From: Isoetes taiwanensis
Taxonomy: Eukaryota > Streptophyta > Lycopodiopsida > Isoetales > Isoetaceae
Length of the DNA stretch: 64,000 nt
Direction: 5' to 3'
Assembly: GCA_021234155.1 (NCBI GenBank)
Contig: JAJEKV010000249.1
Coordinates: 489,203-553,202, forward strand
This document shows positions 35,906-46,927 of this stretch, piece after piece. A program made the translations under genes and the position numbers. How positions within the stretch are numbered: the first letter of the stretch is position 1; every line of letters begins with the position of its first letter. The notes beneath the pieces were generated by a model. That model made no database searches. It worked only from the letters and a program-made list of their open reading frames with translations, and was not told the origin of the DNA.

Positions 35906-36061
35906 CCAAAAGTTAAAAGGTGGAATCGAACTCGTGCAAGGAAGTTGAAAAGCAAATAAATTAACTATCTGCACCACGTAGCATTGCTACAATGAAATTG
36001 ATTTTCATTTAATAAACTATATAATAAATGGGAGGTCGAAATTACTGCAAAATTCTGTGCA

Positions 36062-36070
36062 TTTTACAAC
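36062..36070. repeat. Target-site duplication (left) of the Mutator-like element
   Basis: TTTTACAAC here is repeated exactly at 42,015-42,023, immediately outside the inverted termini. Nine bases is the duplication length characteristic of Mutator-like elements. Confidence 0.9.
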
Positions 36071-36680
36071 CGGTGCCTTTTTTGGCTCCCGAAATCGGGG
36101 TGTCGTGCGGCCGAAAATCGCTTAAGCGAATTTGTGAAATTTGCTTAAGCGAATTTCAAAAAAGAATATTCTTTAAAGATCTAACTTTTTTGAAATAGTG
36201 AATTTCAGATTTCGATGCCGGAAAATGGTGTCAGCTTGCTGTCTGAATCCGTCAGAATTCGTCAGGACGCCTGCCCAGGTGAGCGAATTTCCACTGTCAG
36301 ATTCAATCAGGGCCGAAGCAGGTGTCAGCGCCGAAACAGGCGATTTTGAAAAAAAAAATTGAAATTCGCTTAACTGTCAGATGTCGTCAGCGTCGTAGCA
36401 GGCGATTTCGAAAAAAAAAATTGATTTTTGAAAAAAACAATTTGCTGTCAGATTCCATTAGCCAGGCGATTTTGAAAAAAAAAAATTGTTTTTGGAAAAA
36501 AAAATTGAAATTCACTTAAACGATTTTCAAACCCGAAATTCGCTTTTCAATTTTTTTTAGAAGCTTCCAATTTTTTTTTTTTAGAAGCCAAAACTCGCTC
36601 AAGCGAATTTCAGGGAGTTTGACTAATTTTTTTTTGACCGGGTTGTCAAATTCATTCAAGCGAATTCCAGTTCTCTATAA
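36071..36680 (+). repeat. Left terminal and subterminal region of the Mutator-like element
   Basis: Terminal inverted repeat plus subterminal copies of the GCTTAAGCGAATTT palindrome family (36,114-36,133; 36,136-36,157; degenerate ones near 36,361, 36,508 and 36,597). A CGTCAG/TGTCAG-rich segment with poly-A runs lies between. CTATAAAAG near 36,675 is a good TATA box for a transcript heading right into the plus-strand ORFs. Confidence 0.8.
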
Positions 36681-36853
36681 AAGAACGCATAGGGTGTTTG
36701 AAATGCGGCAAAGCAGCGCCTGAGCGATCGGTCTTCGTAGTTTCGAACACCAACCTCTGTACCCAGGGAACACCCACCTGATCCTCGAAGGGAGCGATCC
36801 AGAAGGCATTAAGGATTGCGAATGTATTGTCTTAATTTTGTAGAGATACGTTC

Positions 36854-37284
36854 TTGTGGCACAGAATATCTAATCTTGTTATGCATGCAGCTATCGCAGA
36901 TGGAGCATCATCACATCCTAAACAAGAGCACCATGAGTCACCCTTGCCTCCTTTGACATTGGGTTTGGAAGAGGTTGAGTGCATCCAGTGGTTGGAGGAG
37001 TACGACAGGCTGCATGAGATTGCGATGGATGTTCTTGTGATAAGGTGGCCATGCTTACTGTCGATGGGATGAGGCAAAGCAAGCGGGCCATGGACGAGCT
37101 TCGCAACAAACTGGAGAGCCTGCCTCTAGATGCAGACAAGGCTGAGATGGTGTCCTTGCATGCAGACTATGCAGAAGCCGTTCGTGACTTCCATGAGTAT
37201 TGCGAGGAGCGAGAGGATGTTATTGATTGTTTCTTAGCCCCACCCTTACCTGGTTTTTCTTCCATGTCACCACCTTCTGAGTAA
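36854..37284 (+). pseudogene. Element-borne hypothetical protein, frameshifted
   Basis: Two overlapping frames form one likely gene. The first contains AIADGASSHPKQEHHESPLP and LEEVECIQWLEEYDRLHEIA. The second continues from ~37,036 with LTVDGMRQSKRAMDELRNKL and ADYAEAVRDFHEYCEEREDV and ends at a stop after MSPPSE. The join near 37,036 needs a one-base shift or a short intron. Helical, acidic, probably coiled-coil. I recognise no family. Its TATA box would be that near 36,675, with a possible leader around 36,690-36,850. Confidence 0.4.
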
Positions 37285-38499
37285 CCTTGTCAGATTATGC
37301 TCCTATTGACAATATTGACAGCTTGCAAGAGATTGTTCATATGGTTGCAATTAATTGGACACAAGAAAACCACCATGATATACTACAATGATATAAATGT
37401 ACAAAATCTAGATGCTACTGATGTTGGCCCATCTCCCTAAGTCTACGATGATACCAGTACACCTTGGAATACAAAAGAGCCAACATAATTGGCCATTGAG
37501 TCCTCTCAGAGCGGACGTCCTCTTCTGTGTACCAACTTCTCCCAACCTGCACAAGTATAAGAGTTAAAAATTGGTTGAACACTTATAGCATATACAAGAG
37601 CATAGTAGATAGTAGACTCACATGTGTATGTGGAACCTCAGGCCGTCAAGTGTAACTTACCCTAGCTCGACACGTACAATCTCATCTTCTCACTCCATCA
37701 CATATGCAACTATGGCTCCTCGTGGGAGGGGAGCTCACATCGATCTAGTAGGTGATGGTCAAGCCTAATGGGCAGTGCTGGAAACTCGTGCAATCTCACA
37801 TGCACATACACACCATCCCTATCCACCAAACGCCTGAGCTCCGTGATGATGTCAACCCTATAGTCCCTGACAAAGATAAACATCTCCTCAAAGAATGCAA
37901 GCTGCAGACAATGGGCGAGGAAATGCAATACTGGCAAACGGAGGTGATGAATCAAGAACATATAGATGAGGATGACGTGGCAATACTGGCAAACGAGGGT
38001 GATGAATCAAGAACATATAGATGAGGATGAATCACGTTCCCTTCCCTTTGCATCAGCTGAGTTCGGACGGTATAGCCCGCGATCTTATCGCAAACGACGG
38101 GCAGGTGCGCAAGATCTGCTGCAGCGGTTTGAAGGAGATGCAAGCACAATCACGGGCATTCCGTGATGCGGCGACACCGAGAAACGTCCCATTGCGAGGT
38201 GGCTATGCAACTCAGCAGGCGGGAGCACGGGTGCGTAACTTCTCAACGCCACGTCGTGGAGCCTCTGTGCAACGCGAAACCCCGCCACAGCCACGTGGGA
38301 GGAGAGGGTCGACCTCGCGTCGACTCAGATTTGACTGACGTGAGCGTGAACTAAATAATGTTTGGTTCACATGCAAGATGAACTAAATAATTCAACGAAA
38401 GTGGGACTTGAAAGGCTGCATTTAAATCACTGACAATGTACATATTGCAGGGTAGAAAGTACATAGATACAAAAATGTACAGACATAGAAAATAAATGT
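37285..38499. other. Element interior; possible minor exons only
   Basis: 37,961-37,710 (minus) encodes FVRDYRVDIITELRRLVDRD and HVRLHEFPALPIRLDHHLL, perhaps the end of a gene. 38,021-38,338 (plus) encodes an Arg-rich segment. Neither has a recognisable domain. The segment also contains a tandem duplication (37,925-38,034). Confidence 0.35.
37925..38034 (+). repeat. 55-bp tandem duplication inside the Mutator-like element
   Basis: Units 37,925-37,979 and 37,980-38,034 share GCAATACTGGCAAACG and GATGAATCAAGAACATATAG with very few differences. The copy number may be polymorphic. Confidence 0.85.
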
Positions 38500-40145
38500 C
38501 TAAGGCCCCGCACGCCTCAGTATTTGATAGTTGAACCAATATGCCTTTGCGTACAGGCACGCAATGAGCGTGAAGAAGTTACGACGGAGCCGTGTCACAT
38601 CTTCACTCGTATGCATGTCCGGGCGTACCTGCAAAGTGGAAGGTACAGGATGTCATGGGGAGCATATGTCAAAACAGATGAGGTGGTGGGGAGGGATAGT
38701 GTCTAACCTGCAAGTCTATGTCTGTCTCTGGCCATAGGAAAGCCTGCATGACATGCCGGATGTTTAGACAAACATGGGCACCACAATACCAATGCTGGTG
38801 CTGTGCTGGGACCGGAGCCAGCCGCAGCTCCACCCTGTTTCTGATGCGCTCGTGCCATTGGTCCAGGGCATGAGTGTGGTGCAACCACGGCGCCAATACC
38901 CTGTGTCAAACATGGTGCAAGTGAGCAAATTCAAGTCAAGCAAACTAAGAAAGTGAGCATGCAAACAACTCACCGTTGTACGTCCGCGGGTTGCACTCGT
39001 ATCTGAGTCCTCGCGTGGCCCAGATTGGCAGGCAGGGAATCCATGTACCAGAAGCCCTCGAAACGCCTGGGCCACCCAAGTTGCTCTCGTACTACAGGAT
39101 CTACAATATGCACCAGAAGGTACCAGTGTCCCCTGCATCCGGTGTACATTGCATGAGTACCTATGGAAACACGAGAGGGGATGGGGATGATGCCACGTAC
39201 CCATGATAGATGGGCCATATGACAGCTCGCAAGCTCTCCCGTCGTATCTGGTACATTAGGAGCAGGTCCGCGCCCATGACGCCGTGATCTTCGAACTAGC
39301 GAGGGTCGATGATTGCAAATGTGGATCTCTCATCTGGTTCGAACTGATGCATGCATGCACTGTACATGCGTGCAACATGGTCAGCGACATAAGGTGTACA
39401 ACACATGAATGAAATGGTGCTAGGACACGTACCTGATAATGACCCTGACATGATCTGCCTCCCACTCTTCAGTGACTCGTACGTAGCTCCTGACGTCTGC
39501 TCTTATATCCAACGTGGCAAGGAAGCTGGTCCCAACAATGACATTCTGCGTCCTGATAGAGTCGACAAGATCTCTGTGGGTACGTGGACGTGGTGTGCTC
39601 TCAACAGCTCGCCATACCTCGCGGCTAATCTCATCCGTGTACGAGTCCCCAAAAATGTATACCTCCTCCCAAAAATAGAGAGGCAACATCAAACCGCGAT
39701 GTAGCACAATGTCTCGTGCATACTGGGCCTCTCTGCCACCTCCGGCTCACCCCCGCAAGGGCTGCAACAAATAGTAGGCATAAAGCTGTGCCCTGCCCCA
39801 AATACCATCCCAGTAAAGAAAGAAGCCTCTAGCCCTGTCCCTCTGCCACCGGTATCGGTCACGTGCATCTGCAGCCGGAGGAAAGGGTGACACCAATGAT
39901 GCCAAGCCAGGTGATCGAACCCTCTCTTCCTGTATAATCTGAGCATACGTGCTGCGACCGCTCTCCCGCAGCTCATTAAACATCGGTCTCGAAGCACGAG
40001 GCTCGATGACATGCAGTGGAGATGGCGTGTGAATGAATAAGTCGTCTGGGATATCCTCAATATCTGCAGGGACATGTAAATGCATGGCGTCTTTATCTTG
40101 GACGGCCCCTGTCGGTCGGCGTGCTATCTTTGAGGAGGACGACAT
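38500..40145 (-). CDS. Ulp1/C48-like cysteine protease carried by the Mutator-like element
   Basis: Predicted protease of the SUMO/ubiquitin-like deconjugating family. Readable exons on the minus strand: 40,145 to ~39,750 (MSSSSKIARRPTGAVQDKDA start), ~39,707-39,430 (LYFWEEVYIFGDSYTDEISR), ~39,395-39,195, ~39,137-38,974, 38,708-38,900 and 38,500-38,628, which ends YWFNYQILRRAGP-stop. The last borders are GT-AG and in phase. The catalytic His lies in GHWYLLVHIVDP, the Asp in FWYMDSLP and the Cys in QHQHWYCGAHVCLNI, with Gln six residues before Cys as in Ulp1. One in-frame TAG occurs at ~39,295 (IDPR-stop-FEDHG), so either the exon border is misplaced or the gene is newly damaged. In such elements the protease is cargo of unknown role. 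Confidence 0.8.
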
Positions 40146-40149
40146 GCCA

Positions 40150-41197
40150 GCGAACTACAAATGCGGTGTCTCACCGGAACTGTAGGGACGATGGTCGCCG
40201 TCGATCTTGTAGGGACGATGGCTGCAGCATCCGGCCATTCACGATGGTCGCTCTCGCAGACGATCGTGCCTCCCTTCTTTTGCTCCTCTTGCTGCACCCA
40301 ACCTTGTCGCATACTCCATGATCTCCCGGCGAGGGGCGGAGGGGGGCTCCCGCGACATCGGCTCATCCACTCGCTACCGTGCATGTTCATCCCGACATCC
40401 TCCCGGGTGGTCGCGCCCCGATGATCATAGCGCACCCGAGCCTCCTCGCCAGTATAGAGGGTGCACCACCCCGTATGCCCCTGTTGATACCGAGGCGGCA
40501 CGTCCCGCCTCAGCCTGCCCATCGTGGTAATGTCAAGATCGGTCACTTACGGGCATGGAGCCTGCATACCATCACGGACATCCGCCCTCGTACAAAGACG
40601 CGCATGTCTCTATGGGCGCCCCTTGTTGCATTCGCTCTTGCCCGCTGATCTGCTGAGCTGTGACGTGATAGTTCACTGAGGCGCTCCCTCTCCTCATCTG
40701 TGAGAGGGGATGGCTGTGACGGGTCATTCCTGGGGCGACCACGTTACCTCGCTGGCCACCACATATCTCTGTGATATGCGTTATGGTGCCCAATGGCCCC
40801 ATCCTTCGTCAGACCTGCCCACAGACGATTGACCCGTAGTTTGTCCGCTGTATGGGGTGCATCACAAGCATTACCCGATAAATGGCCGACTATGTGTGTC
40901 GCGGCTGTTTTGGGGCCCGTGACGCTGACGATCCAGCCATATACCTCGATACTCCCTGTCAAACTTCCATAATCAGCGTCTAGGCTAGCCTACCAACCAT
41001 ACCAGTACAAATGAAAAAACCCTAATGACAAAAATGCAAGTTATCTAATGGGGGTCTGACGGTACTTACCAGAAAGTGATGTATCCAATCATGCCCGGCT
41101 GTCCGCGGTCGACGTAATTCGGGAGCCCACTCTCGTCCATCCCTATCGGGCGACTCTCCTGCGTAAGATCTCTGCCCCATCGGTCACCTGTCGCCAT
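40150..41197 (-). CDS. Hypothetical gene upstream of the Ulp1-like protease
   Basis: A minus-strand start at 41,197 (MATGDRWGRDLTQES) leads through an exon ending at 41,070 with a GTAAGT donor to a second open block, 40,962-40,744 (VYGWIVSVTGPKTAATHIVG, KLRVNRLWAGLTKDGAIGHH), then to 40,740-40,560 (LTDEERERLSELSRHSSADQ) and 40,546-40,150 (RRDVPPRYQQGHTGWCTLYT). I recognise no domain. The blocks may be the N-terminal exons of the protease gene or a separate element gene. The exon joins are uncertain. Confidence 0.4.
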
Positions 41198-41589
41198 GTT
41201 GTAATGCCTGCTTGGGGAATATGCCTAGTAACCACAATATATAGGTAAAATGAGTTTAAAAATGACTTCCTACCACTACTGCAATCATAAACATAACAGA
41301 TTGATCTTTGTATTTATAAAATGAGATTGTGAATGCGAACAAGATATAAGGATAAATGAACAAGATATGAAAAAGATATAAGGATAAATGATGAGATAGA
41401 AAATGACATGGGTAAGATTGAAAATAAAAAAGGCTAGATATGAAAATTATAAATGGAAAAAAAAAGCAAGGTTTGATTTAACTAAGTCAATATGTTAAGG
41501 GTTGTCGTGGCCTAGTATGCAACTAGAGAGAGTTTACGTCTAAAATGGAACTATTTTTATGAAACATTTATAAACTAGTGTAAATTTTG

Positions 41590-42014
41590 ACGTAAATGTT
41601 AGAAAGAAGAAGACCTACTACGGTGGATCGAAGACAGCAATTCATGGAAGACGGCGCTGAAGAAACTTCGGAGGAACTCAAAATTGCTTGTAAATTTCGG
41701 CCAACTTGGTTTGAAATTCGTTTAAGCGAATTTGGTTCAAATTTTTTTGAAATTCGCTTAAGCGAATTTCAAAGATTCCATGCACGTTTTGCGAACGCAC
41801 GCCAGGCCCGTGTGCCTCGGGCCGCGCGCGACAGGCCATGTGGCCTTCAGGTGGAAATTAAGGCCGAAATTCGCTTAAGCGAATTTCAGGCCTTTCCGGC
41901 TCCGGCAGAGATTTTTCAGGCCAGAAATTTGCTTAAGCGAATTTCGGCTCTAATTTCGCATAAGCGATTTTCGGCCGCGGAACACCCCGAATTCGGGAGC
42001 CAAAAAAGACCTCC
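41590..42014 (-). repeat. Right terminal and subterminal region of the Mutator-like element
   Basis: Mirror of the left end. Palindrome copies at 41,712-41,733, 41,749-41,770, 41,866-41,887, 41,924-41,945 and 41,952-41,971, then the terminal repeat up to 42,014. Copies at 41,749 and 41,866 are perfect palindromes. The long open frame across this region (from 41,596) follows the repeats and is not a gene. Confidence 0.85.
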
Positions 42015-42023
42015 TTTTACAAC
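42015..42023. repeat. Target-site duplication (right) of the Mutator-like element
   Basis: TTTTACAAC, identical to 36,062-36,070. Confidence 0.9.
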
Positions 42024-42140
42024 ACATAATTTGTTCTCGGCTGTGTGCATAGCGGCGCCGCTTCGTTTTATCCCCCATTCCTTTTTTTCCCCTGTTTTTC
42101 TAGTGTTTAATCTTTTGTTCTGTTGCGTCGAAGGGCCGAA

Positions 42141-42234
42141 ATGGGTCGTGATACTAAGCTTTCCATGTCTGCCGAGCTTCAAGACTACCGGAAGAAGCAG
42201 AAAAATCTCTGGGCCAGAAACAGGAGGATTAGAC
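42141..42234 (+). CDS. Possible first exon of a host gene, cut by the chromovirus LTR
   Basis: ATG at 42,141 opens MGRDTKLSMSAELQDYRKKQ followed by KNLWARNRRI, a strongly basic, helix-prone start of 31 codons that runs directly into the LTR at 42,235 and stops three bases inside it. Upstream is T-rich leader-like DNA. It looks like a true protein N-terminus, but I could not name the family, and with 31 codons it may be chance. Confidence 0.3.
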
Positions 42235-43852
42235 TGTGACGCTCCCTGAATATATACGACCCCCGGCCGTATACATACGGGGATTTTCCCCTCCCATGGC
42301 GACCATCCCGCCATGAGCAGGGCCCTCCATCTGACCCGGGCCATCTATGTAGAGATGCTCGAGTGAAGGACATGGAGGTGTCATTCGGCCCACGCCTTCT
42401 ATGGGCTCCTACGTCGCGGAAGCATGAATACAAGGGTTAGCACACAGCATAAATTATATATAAATAACCACCACGAAGGGTGGCACATCCATCCAAGTAC
42501 CGACGGCATAGAATATGCATCTAAACCTAAGAAAACACCCGAACCCCAGGTTCTACCCCGGCTCAGACTCGTGTGAGGATAGACTGACGGCTCGGTCTCA
42601 AGAGATCAGCAGACAGAGGTATAACCCGGCGTTGGCTGGCATAGAACATCGGCTAGGGTTGTCCACTCCATCCGCCCCTCCTGTGCACACTTTGCAGATG
42701 GGTCGATCCACGCTATGGCTTCGCTATAGCCTTCCGGAGACGCAGACTCAAGGTATCACCCTGTTGAGCCTACTCCAGGGTTCATGACGCCCCGGTCCGC
42801 TGAGGCAGGTCAGGGAAGTGTCCCCTTCCAGGATCACAGTGGTTCCATGGGTGAGCTAGAGAATACGTGCCGCATCAGCGACCCCCGCATCCGTACCCAA
42901 CTTACTCACCCTAAATCTACTCAAAGTGCAAGATGCTCCATACGGATCACACCTCTACACCCAGGGAGTGTCAGACCCATACCCGGCCCTCTCCGTGACC
43001 GGCTATCAGGCCTAGCCCACTGTAGGAGTCTCAGGAGCCTTTTATGTTCGTGCAAGACCCCACCCCCACTTCGCCACTGTGTCCCTTCTCTGGTGCTAAG
43101 CCAGACCATAGCATCTACGACCCGGTGGTCTCTTGTACACAGGCCGCAACTAATGGGAATATTACAGTGCTCTACGTAGGAGCATACTACCATATATGAG
43201 CTCAGAGGTCTCTACCCCCCCTTTAAACCCCTGTTTAATGGAAGCTACCGAAATATTTCATAGATACATCAACCATTCCTTAACAGAGCACCATTCATAA
43301 TTGAAATGTAATCCTACTTACCAGAGAAGGGTTAATCTCAACAACGGCAATCAGAAAAGAGAGTACTGAAGTACTTTCCTACAATTCACAAGCTAAACTA
43401 CTACTAACCCGTGTTTCGGCTGGAACCATTATCGTGGGGTGCTTCCATAGCTGTAAGTAGGGTGGCAGTAACAGCTAGTGGTTGTGCAGTGATTTTGGTG
43501 AAGTCAGCAACAGTCCTTGGGCGCTCAACTGGTCCTTGGGCGCTCAACTGGTTCGATTTTGGTTGATATGGGGGTGGTGATCCACCTTATTGGATCCAAT
43601 TAGTAATCCCCATGCTGGCCAATCGAGTTTGGCCAGGTGGCGCCTTCCCAAACCATAATTGGCTTAATTATCCTTTTTAATTATTAATTTCCTTAATCAT
43701 AGGTTATTATCCTTAATGATTTAATTAACATAGCTAATTAAATCCCTTTTAGGTCAACCCCCTAGGTTACCATACCCCATGGTGGCGTATCTATACTGGG
43801 CGACGTGTCAATGTATTTATACATATACCGTATAAATACTTGGAACGTCACA
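42235..43852 (-). repeat. 3' LTR of chromovirus A
   Basis: 1,618 bp bounded by short inverted ends TGTGACG and CGTCACA. It is preceded (minus sense) by the polypurine tract at 43,853-43,866. It shares blocks with the LTRs of element B (for example CAGGGCCCTCCA, GGGTTGTCCACTCCATCC, GTGCACACTTTGCA) and with the LTR fragment at 24,357. The 5-bp flank TAGAC (42,230-42,234) should recur beyond the right end of the window if A is complete. A 19-bp tandem duplication (GTCCTTGGGCGCTCAACTG) sits at 43,513-43,550. Confidence 0.92.
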
Positions 43853-43866
43853 TTCTCCCCTCCTTT
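43853..43866 (-). promoter_or_regulatory. Polypurine tract of chromovirus A
   Basis: The minus strand reads AAAGGAGGGGAGAA immediately before the LTR start TGTGACG. In LTR retrotransposons this purine run primes plus-strand DNA synthesis. Confidence 0.85.
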
Positions 43867-44453
43867 AGAATTAATGCTGTCCTCAGCATTAGGGTTATGA
43901 AGGAAAGTAATTCCTTATTTCCGAAGGTAATATATTGAAAACTTTAAGGTTTGAAACAGTTTAAGCACCGAGGTGCATTTCACATGATCATCATAATCAA
44001 AAAGTTTAAGGACCGAGGTCCAATATAAAAAACCGAGTAACAAGAAAAACACGACATGGAGACAAAATAAAGCTGAAGAGTTCGGGCCATCAGCAACCCT
44101 TTAACATGGGCAGGTCACGTACTGCTCACTGGCCTGCACATGTCAGTATATTAGTATATATAATTAGATTGTGGTTGAAGGGACCACCCCCTTAAAATAA
44201 ATAAAAGAAAACTCTACCTACCAGGGAACCTATCATGTCTATGGTTTGCAATTCACTGCAGCATAGGGAATGGTCAAGTTCCCATTATAGCCGAGATGAA
44301 CGCGGTCTATTACTATATGCTCTCCAAGCAAGTCGTGGTCAGGTCAACATTGACAGTACACCACGTCCTAGAGAACACAAGGTGATCTCATCATCGGTAA
44401 CTATCCGTGGACGTTAATAAAATTTATTATTATTATTATTATTTACGATGCAT
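43867..44453 (-). other. 3' untranslated region of chromovirus A
   Basis: About 590 bases between the pol stop and the polypurine tract, without coding potential. Contains an (ATT)n run at ~44,419-44,442. A related block (GTCAACATTGACAGTACACCA and CATCATCGGTAAC) occurs in element B near 52,720-52,780, consistent with a shared 3' UTR. Confidence 0.7.
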
Positions 44454-45584
44454 CTACCCCTCTAGGCTGCTACTCTTGGCAATCAAGCTTTCAAGCTTAC
44501 CGCCGGCTGCGGGGTTGATAGCATCGTTGATGGTGCGGCCTTGAGATTCCCGCATGAAATCCGGATAATGCTTGTCAAGGTCTATCTTCATCACCCAAGT
44601 AGCATCCTCTACTGGTAAGTGCTTCCACTTAACCAAGTATTGCAACATTTGAGTCCTTCTGGTTTGTTTATATGTTCGATCAAGAAGAGCTTCAGGCACT
44701 ATCTCCAGCTGCTCCTCTGTCATTTCGAGGAGGGTTGGGGTGTCCAAAACCTCCTCTGGATCAGGGGTGTGTTGTTTCAGAAGACTCACGTGAAAGACCT
44801 TGTGGATCCTCAAGCGGGGCGGCAATTCCAAGCGATATGCCTGCTCTCCAACACGCTCAATAATTTGGAACGGTCCAGCCCATCTGGGTGCCAACTTCTT
44901 GCAGTTGCCAATCTTAAGCTTGGCTTGTTTTACCTTAATCTTAAGCCAAACTGATTCACCCACCTGGAAAACGCGTGGGGTCCTGTGCTTATCGGCTACA
45001 CTTTTCTGACGACTGCGTGCAGCTAATAAGTAACCACGAACTTCTTCGACAAGAGCTTGCATCTCCAAGAAGAGTTGTTGGGAAACTTCCACTTTAGAAA
45101 CGGGGTTATGCCACGTGTCTGGAGTAAGACATTGATAATCATAATTTATCATAAAGGGAGACATTCTGGAAGACTCCTGTTTCATGCTGTTGTAGGCAAA
45201 CTCGACCAGATAAATGTAATCAGCCCATTGTGATTGCTTACTCCACACATAGCTTCGCAGCATATCCTCTATAATGCGGTTGGTACGCTCTGTCTGACCA
45301 TCTGTTTGAGGATGGTATGCCGTACTCATAGCAAGCTTGGTCTGAATGGTGGCAAAGAAATCTTTCCAGAAGGCACTTACGAATTTGGGATCCCTGTCGG
45401 ATATAATAACTCGTGGCATTCCGTGTAATCTGAAGATCTCCTTGGCAAATAGCGAGCAAAGATCGAAGGTCAGATCCGGTATGCGACATGACAAGAAATG
45501 AGCCATTTTCGACAATTTGTCGACCACTACCATTAAGGCATCATATCCACGGAGAGTACGTGGAAGGCCCACAATGAAATCCAT
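44454..45584 (-). CDS. Chromovirus A integrase with C-terminal chromodomain
   Basis: Open 376-codon segment of pol. The integrase core has its acidic triad: Asp in [20 protein letters not shown], Asp in [16 protein letters not shown], and Glu in [17 protein letters not shown]. The GPY/F-like region follows ([31 protein letters not shown]). The C-terminus (~residues 295-345) is a chromodomain: [20 protein letters not shown]. That domain places the element among chromoviruses, whose integrases are directed to modified chromatin. The N-terminal zinc-binding (H2C2) part lies in the previous frame, from which a frameshift near 45,600 separates it. Confidence 0.93.
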   Translation of the reverse strand: MDFIVGLPRTLRGYDALMVVVDKLSKMAHFLSCRIPDLTFDLCSLFAKEIFRLHGMPRVIISDRDPKFVSAFWKDFFATIQTKLAMSTAYHPQTDGQTERTNRIIEDMLRSYVWSKQSQWADYIYLVEFAYNSMKQESSRMSPFMINYDYQCLTPDTWHNPVSKVEVSQQLFLEMQALVEEVRGYLLAARSRQKSVADKHRTPRVFQVGESVWLKIKVKQAKLKIGNCKKLAPRWAGPFQIIERVGEQAYRLELPPRLRIHKVFHVSLLKQHTPDPEEVLDTPTLLEMTEEQLEIVPEALLDRTYKQTRRTQMLQYLVKWKHLPVEDATWVMKIDLDKHYPDFMRESQGRTINDAINPAAGGKLESLIAKSSSLEG

Positions 45585-46927
45585 GGTTCACTTCCCATTT
45601 GGCGTTGGGCACATCCAGAGGTTGCAACTCGCCTGGAATCCTTTAATCGCGGCTTTGGTTTGGTCGACACACCCATTAATCGCTTAATGTACCTGACAAT
45701 GTCCTTTTTCATCGAAGGCCAGAAATAGCTGGAGCGAATCTTAAAGTAGGTTTTCATAAACCCTGCATGTCCAGCTATAGGGCTGTTGCGTGTGTCGTGG
45801 AGGATTAGCTTATGCACTCGCGAAGTCTCAGGCACACACAACTTATCTTTGTAATATAACAAGTTGCCCTCTTTCTTATACGCATCTAAAAGGCTTCCCC
45901 TCCTTATCCGCGGCGAAGCTTCCTTAGCCAAACTATGCCAAACTTCACAGAACTCAGGATCCGTGGCCAAGGTCTGCTCTATCTGCTTCCCAAACTCACT
46001 GGTGAGTGTAGAAATTGCATTACAATGGGTTCGGGTTACCAAGGGATGGCGTGACAACGATCCAAGAACCACATTGTGCTTTCCGTGTTTATACATAATC
46101 TCAAAATCATACTCCTCCAAGAATTCCATCCATCTCCTCCGGACGGAGGTTGAGATTGGTTGGGTGGTTAAATAACGGAGGCTCTGATGATCCGTATCCA
46201 ACTGGAATCTCCTACCAAGAAGGTAGTGTCTCCATATCCGCAGGGCATGGACAACGACTAACAATTCCTGGTCATGGGTAGGGTATCGCTGCTCTGTCTC
46301 ATTCATTTTTTTGGAATCATAGGCAATAACCCTCCCCTCCTGCATTAGGACTCCACCGGTGGCAATCTTACTAGCATCCGTTGCCACTAGTTTATCCTTC
46401 TCAGGATCGGGCAATGTGAGAACTGGTGCTGACGTTAAGGCATCTTTAAGCTGCTGGAAACTTGCCTGAACCTTTGCCTTCCAGTGTTCCATCCAATCCT
46501 TGACCTTCTCATGTTTTGTAAGATTTGTAAGAGGTGCTGCAATCTTTGCAAAATTCTTTACAAATTTTCGATAATATCCTGCTAATCCCAAGAAACTTCG
46601 GACCTCGGAAACATTTCCCGGGATAGGCCATTCCCTTACGACCTCTATTTTTGCTGGATCTGTAGCAATTCCCTCTGCCGAAATGACATGGCCCAAATAA
46701 TCGACCTTCGGAGTGACAAACTTGCATTTAGAGAACTTGGAAAAGAGCTGATGACGTCTTAGCTTTTGTAAGGCCAACCGAAGGTGTTTTTCATGCTCCT
46801 CTAGGGTCTTACTATAGATGAGAATGTCGTCAAAGAAAATAACAACAAAATCATCCAAGTATTGTCGGAAGACATCATTCATTAATCGCATAAACGTTGC
46901 AGGGGCATTAGTTAATCCAAAAGGCAT
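45533..46927 (-). CDS. Chromovirus A reverse transcriptase (C-terminal part), RNase H and integrase start
   Basis: Open 464-codon segment starting inside reverse transcriptase: [20 protein letters not shown], catalytic [11 protein letters not shown] (FFDD), then [16 protein letters not shown] and [19 protein letters not shown]. RNase H follows with its acidic residues in [31 protein letters not shown] and TDHQSLRYL. The integrase N-terminal zinc region begins ([38 protein letters not shown]), after which the frame is lost near 45,640. It continues the frame of 48,522-46,912 with a 16-base overlap, the sign of a single-base deletion. Confidence 0.92.
   Translation of the reverse strand: MPFGLTNAPATFMRLMNDVFRQYLDDFVVIFFDDILIYSKTLEEHEKHLRLALQKLRRHQLFSKFSKCKFVTPKVDYLGHVISAEGIATDPAKIEVVREWPIPGNVSEVRSFLGLAGYYRKFVKNFAKIAAPLTNLTKHEKVKDWMEHWKAKVQASFQQLKDALTSAPVLTLPDPEKDKLVATDASKIATGGVLMQEGRVIAYDSKKMNETEQRYPTHDQELLVVVHALRIWRHYLLGRRFQLDTDHQSLRYLTTQPISTSVRRRWMEFLEEYDFEIMYKHGKHNVVLGSLSRHPLVTRTHCNAISTLTSEFGKQIEQTLATDPEFCEVWHSLAKEASPRIRRGSLLDAYKKEGNLLYYKDKLCVPETSRVHKLILHDTRNSPIAGHAGFMKTYFKIRSSYFWPSMKKDIVRYIKRLMGVSTKPKPRLKDSRRVATSGCAQRQMGSEPWISLWAFHVLSVDMMP

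Larger units (their letters stand above)
36071..42014. mobile_element. Mutator-like element (5.94 kb) carrying a Ulp1-type protease
   Basis: The ends are inverted copies: left 36,071-36,133 and right 42,014-41,952 (reverse complement) share TTTTTTGGCTCCCGAA, TCGGGGTGT and CGGCCGAAAATCGCTTA, about 84% identity over 63 bases by eye. A perfect 9-bp duplication flanks the element. Inside each end are repeated copies of the palindrome AAATTCGCTTAAGCGAATTT. The cargo includes a spliced Ulp1-type cysteine protease gene (minus), an upstream minus-strand ORF group, and a small plus-strand gene. No MURA-type transposase with a DDE or zinc-knuckle signature was found, so it is probably moved in trans. 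Plant Mutator-like elements that carry Ulp1-like genes are known. Whether this family is described I cannot tell. Confidence 0.9.

Noticed and set aside
41596-42249. 217-codon plus-strand frame at the right end of the Mutator-like element
   Set aside because: It runs through the palindrome array, the terminal repeat, the target duplication and into an LTR; it cannot be one gene.
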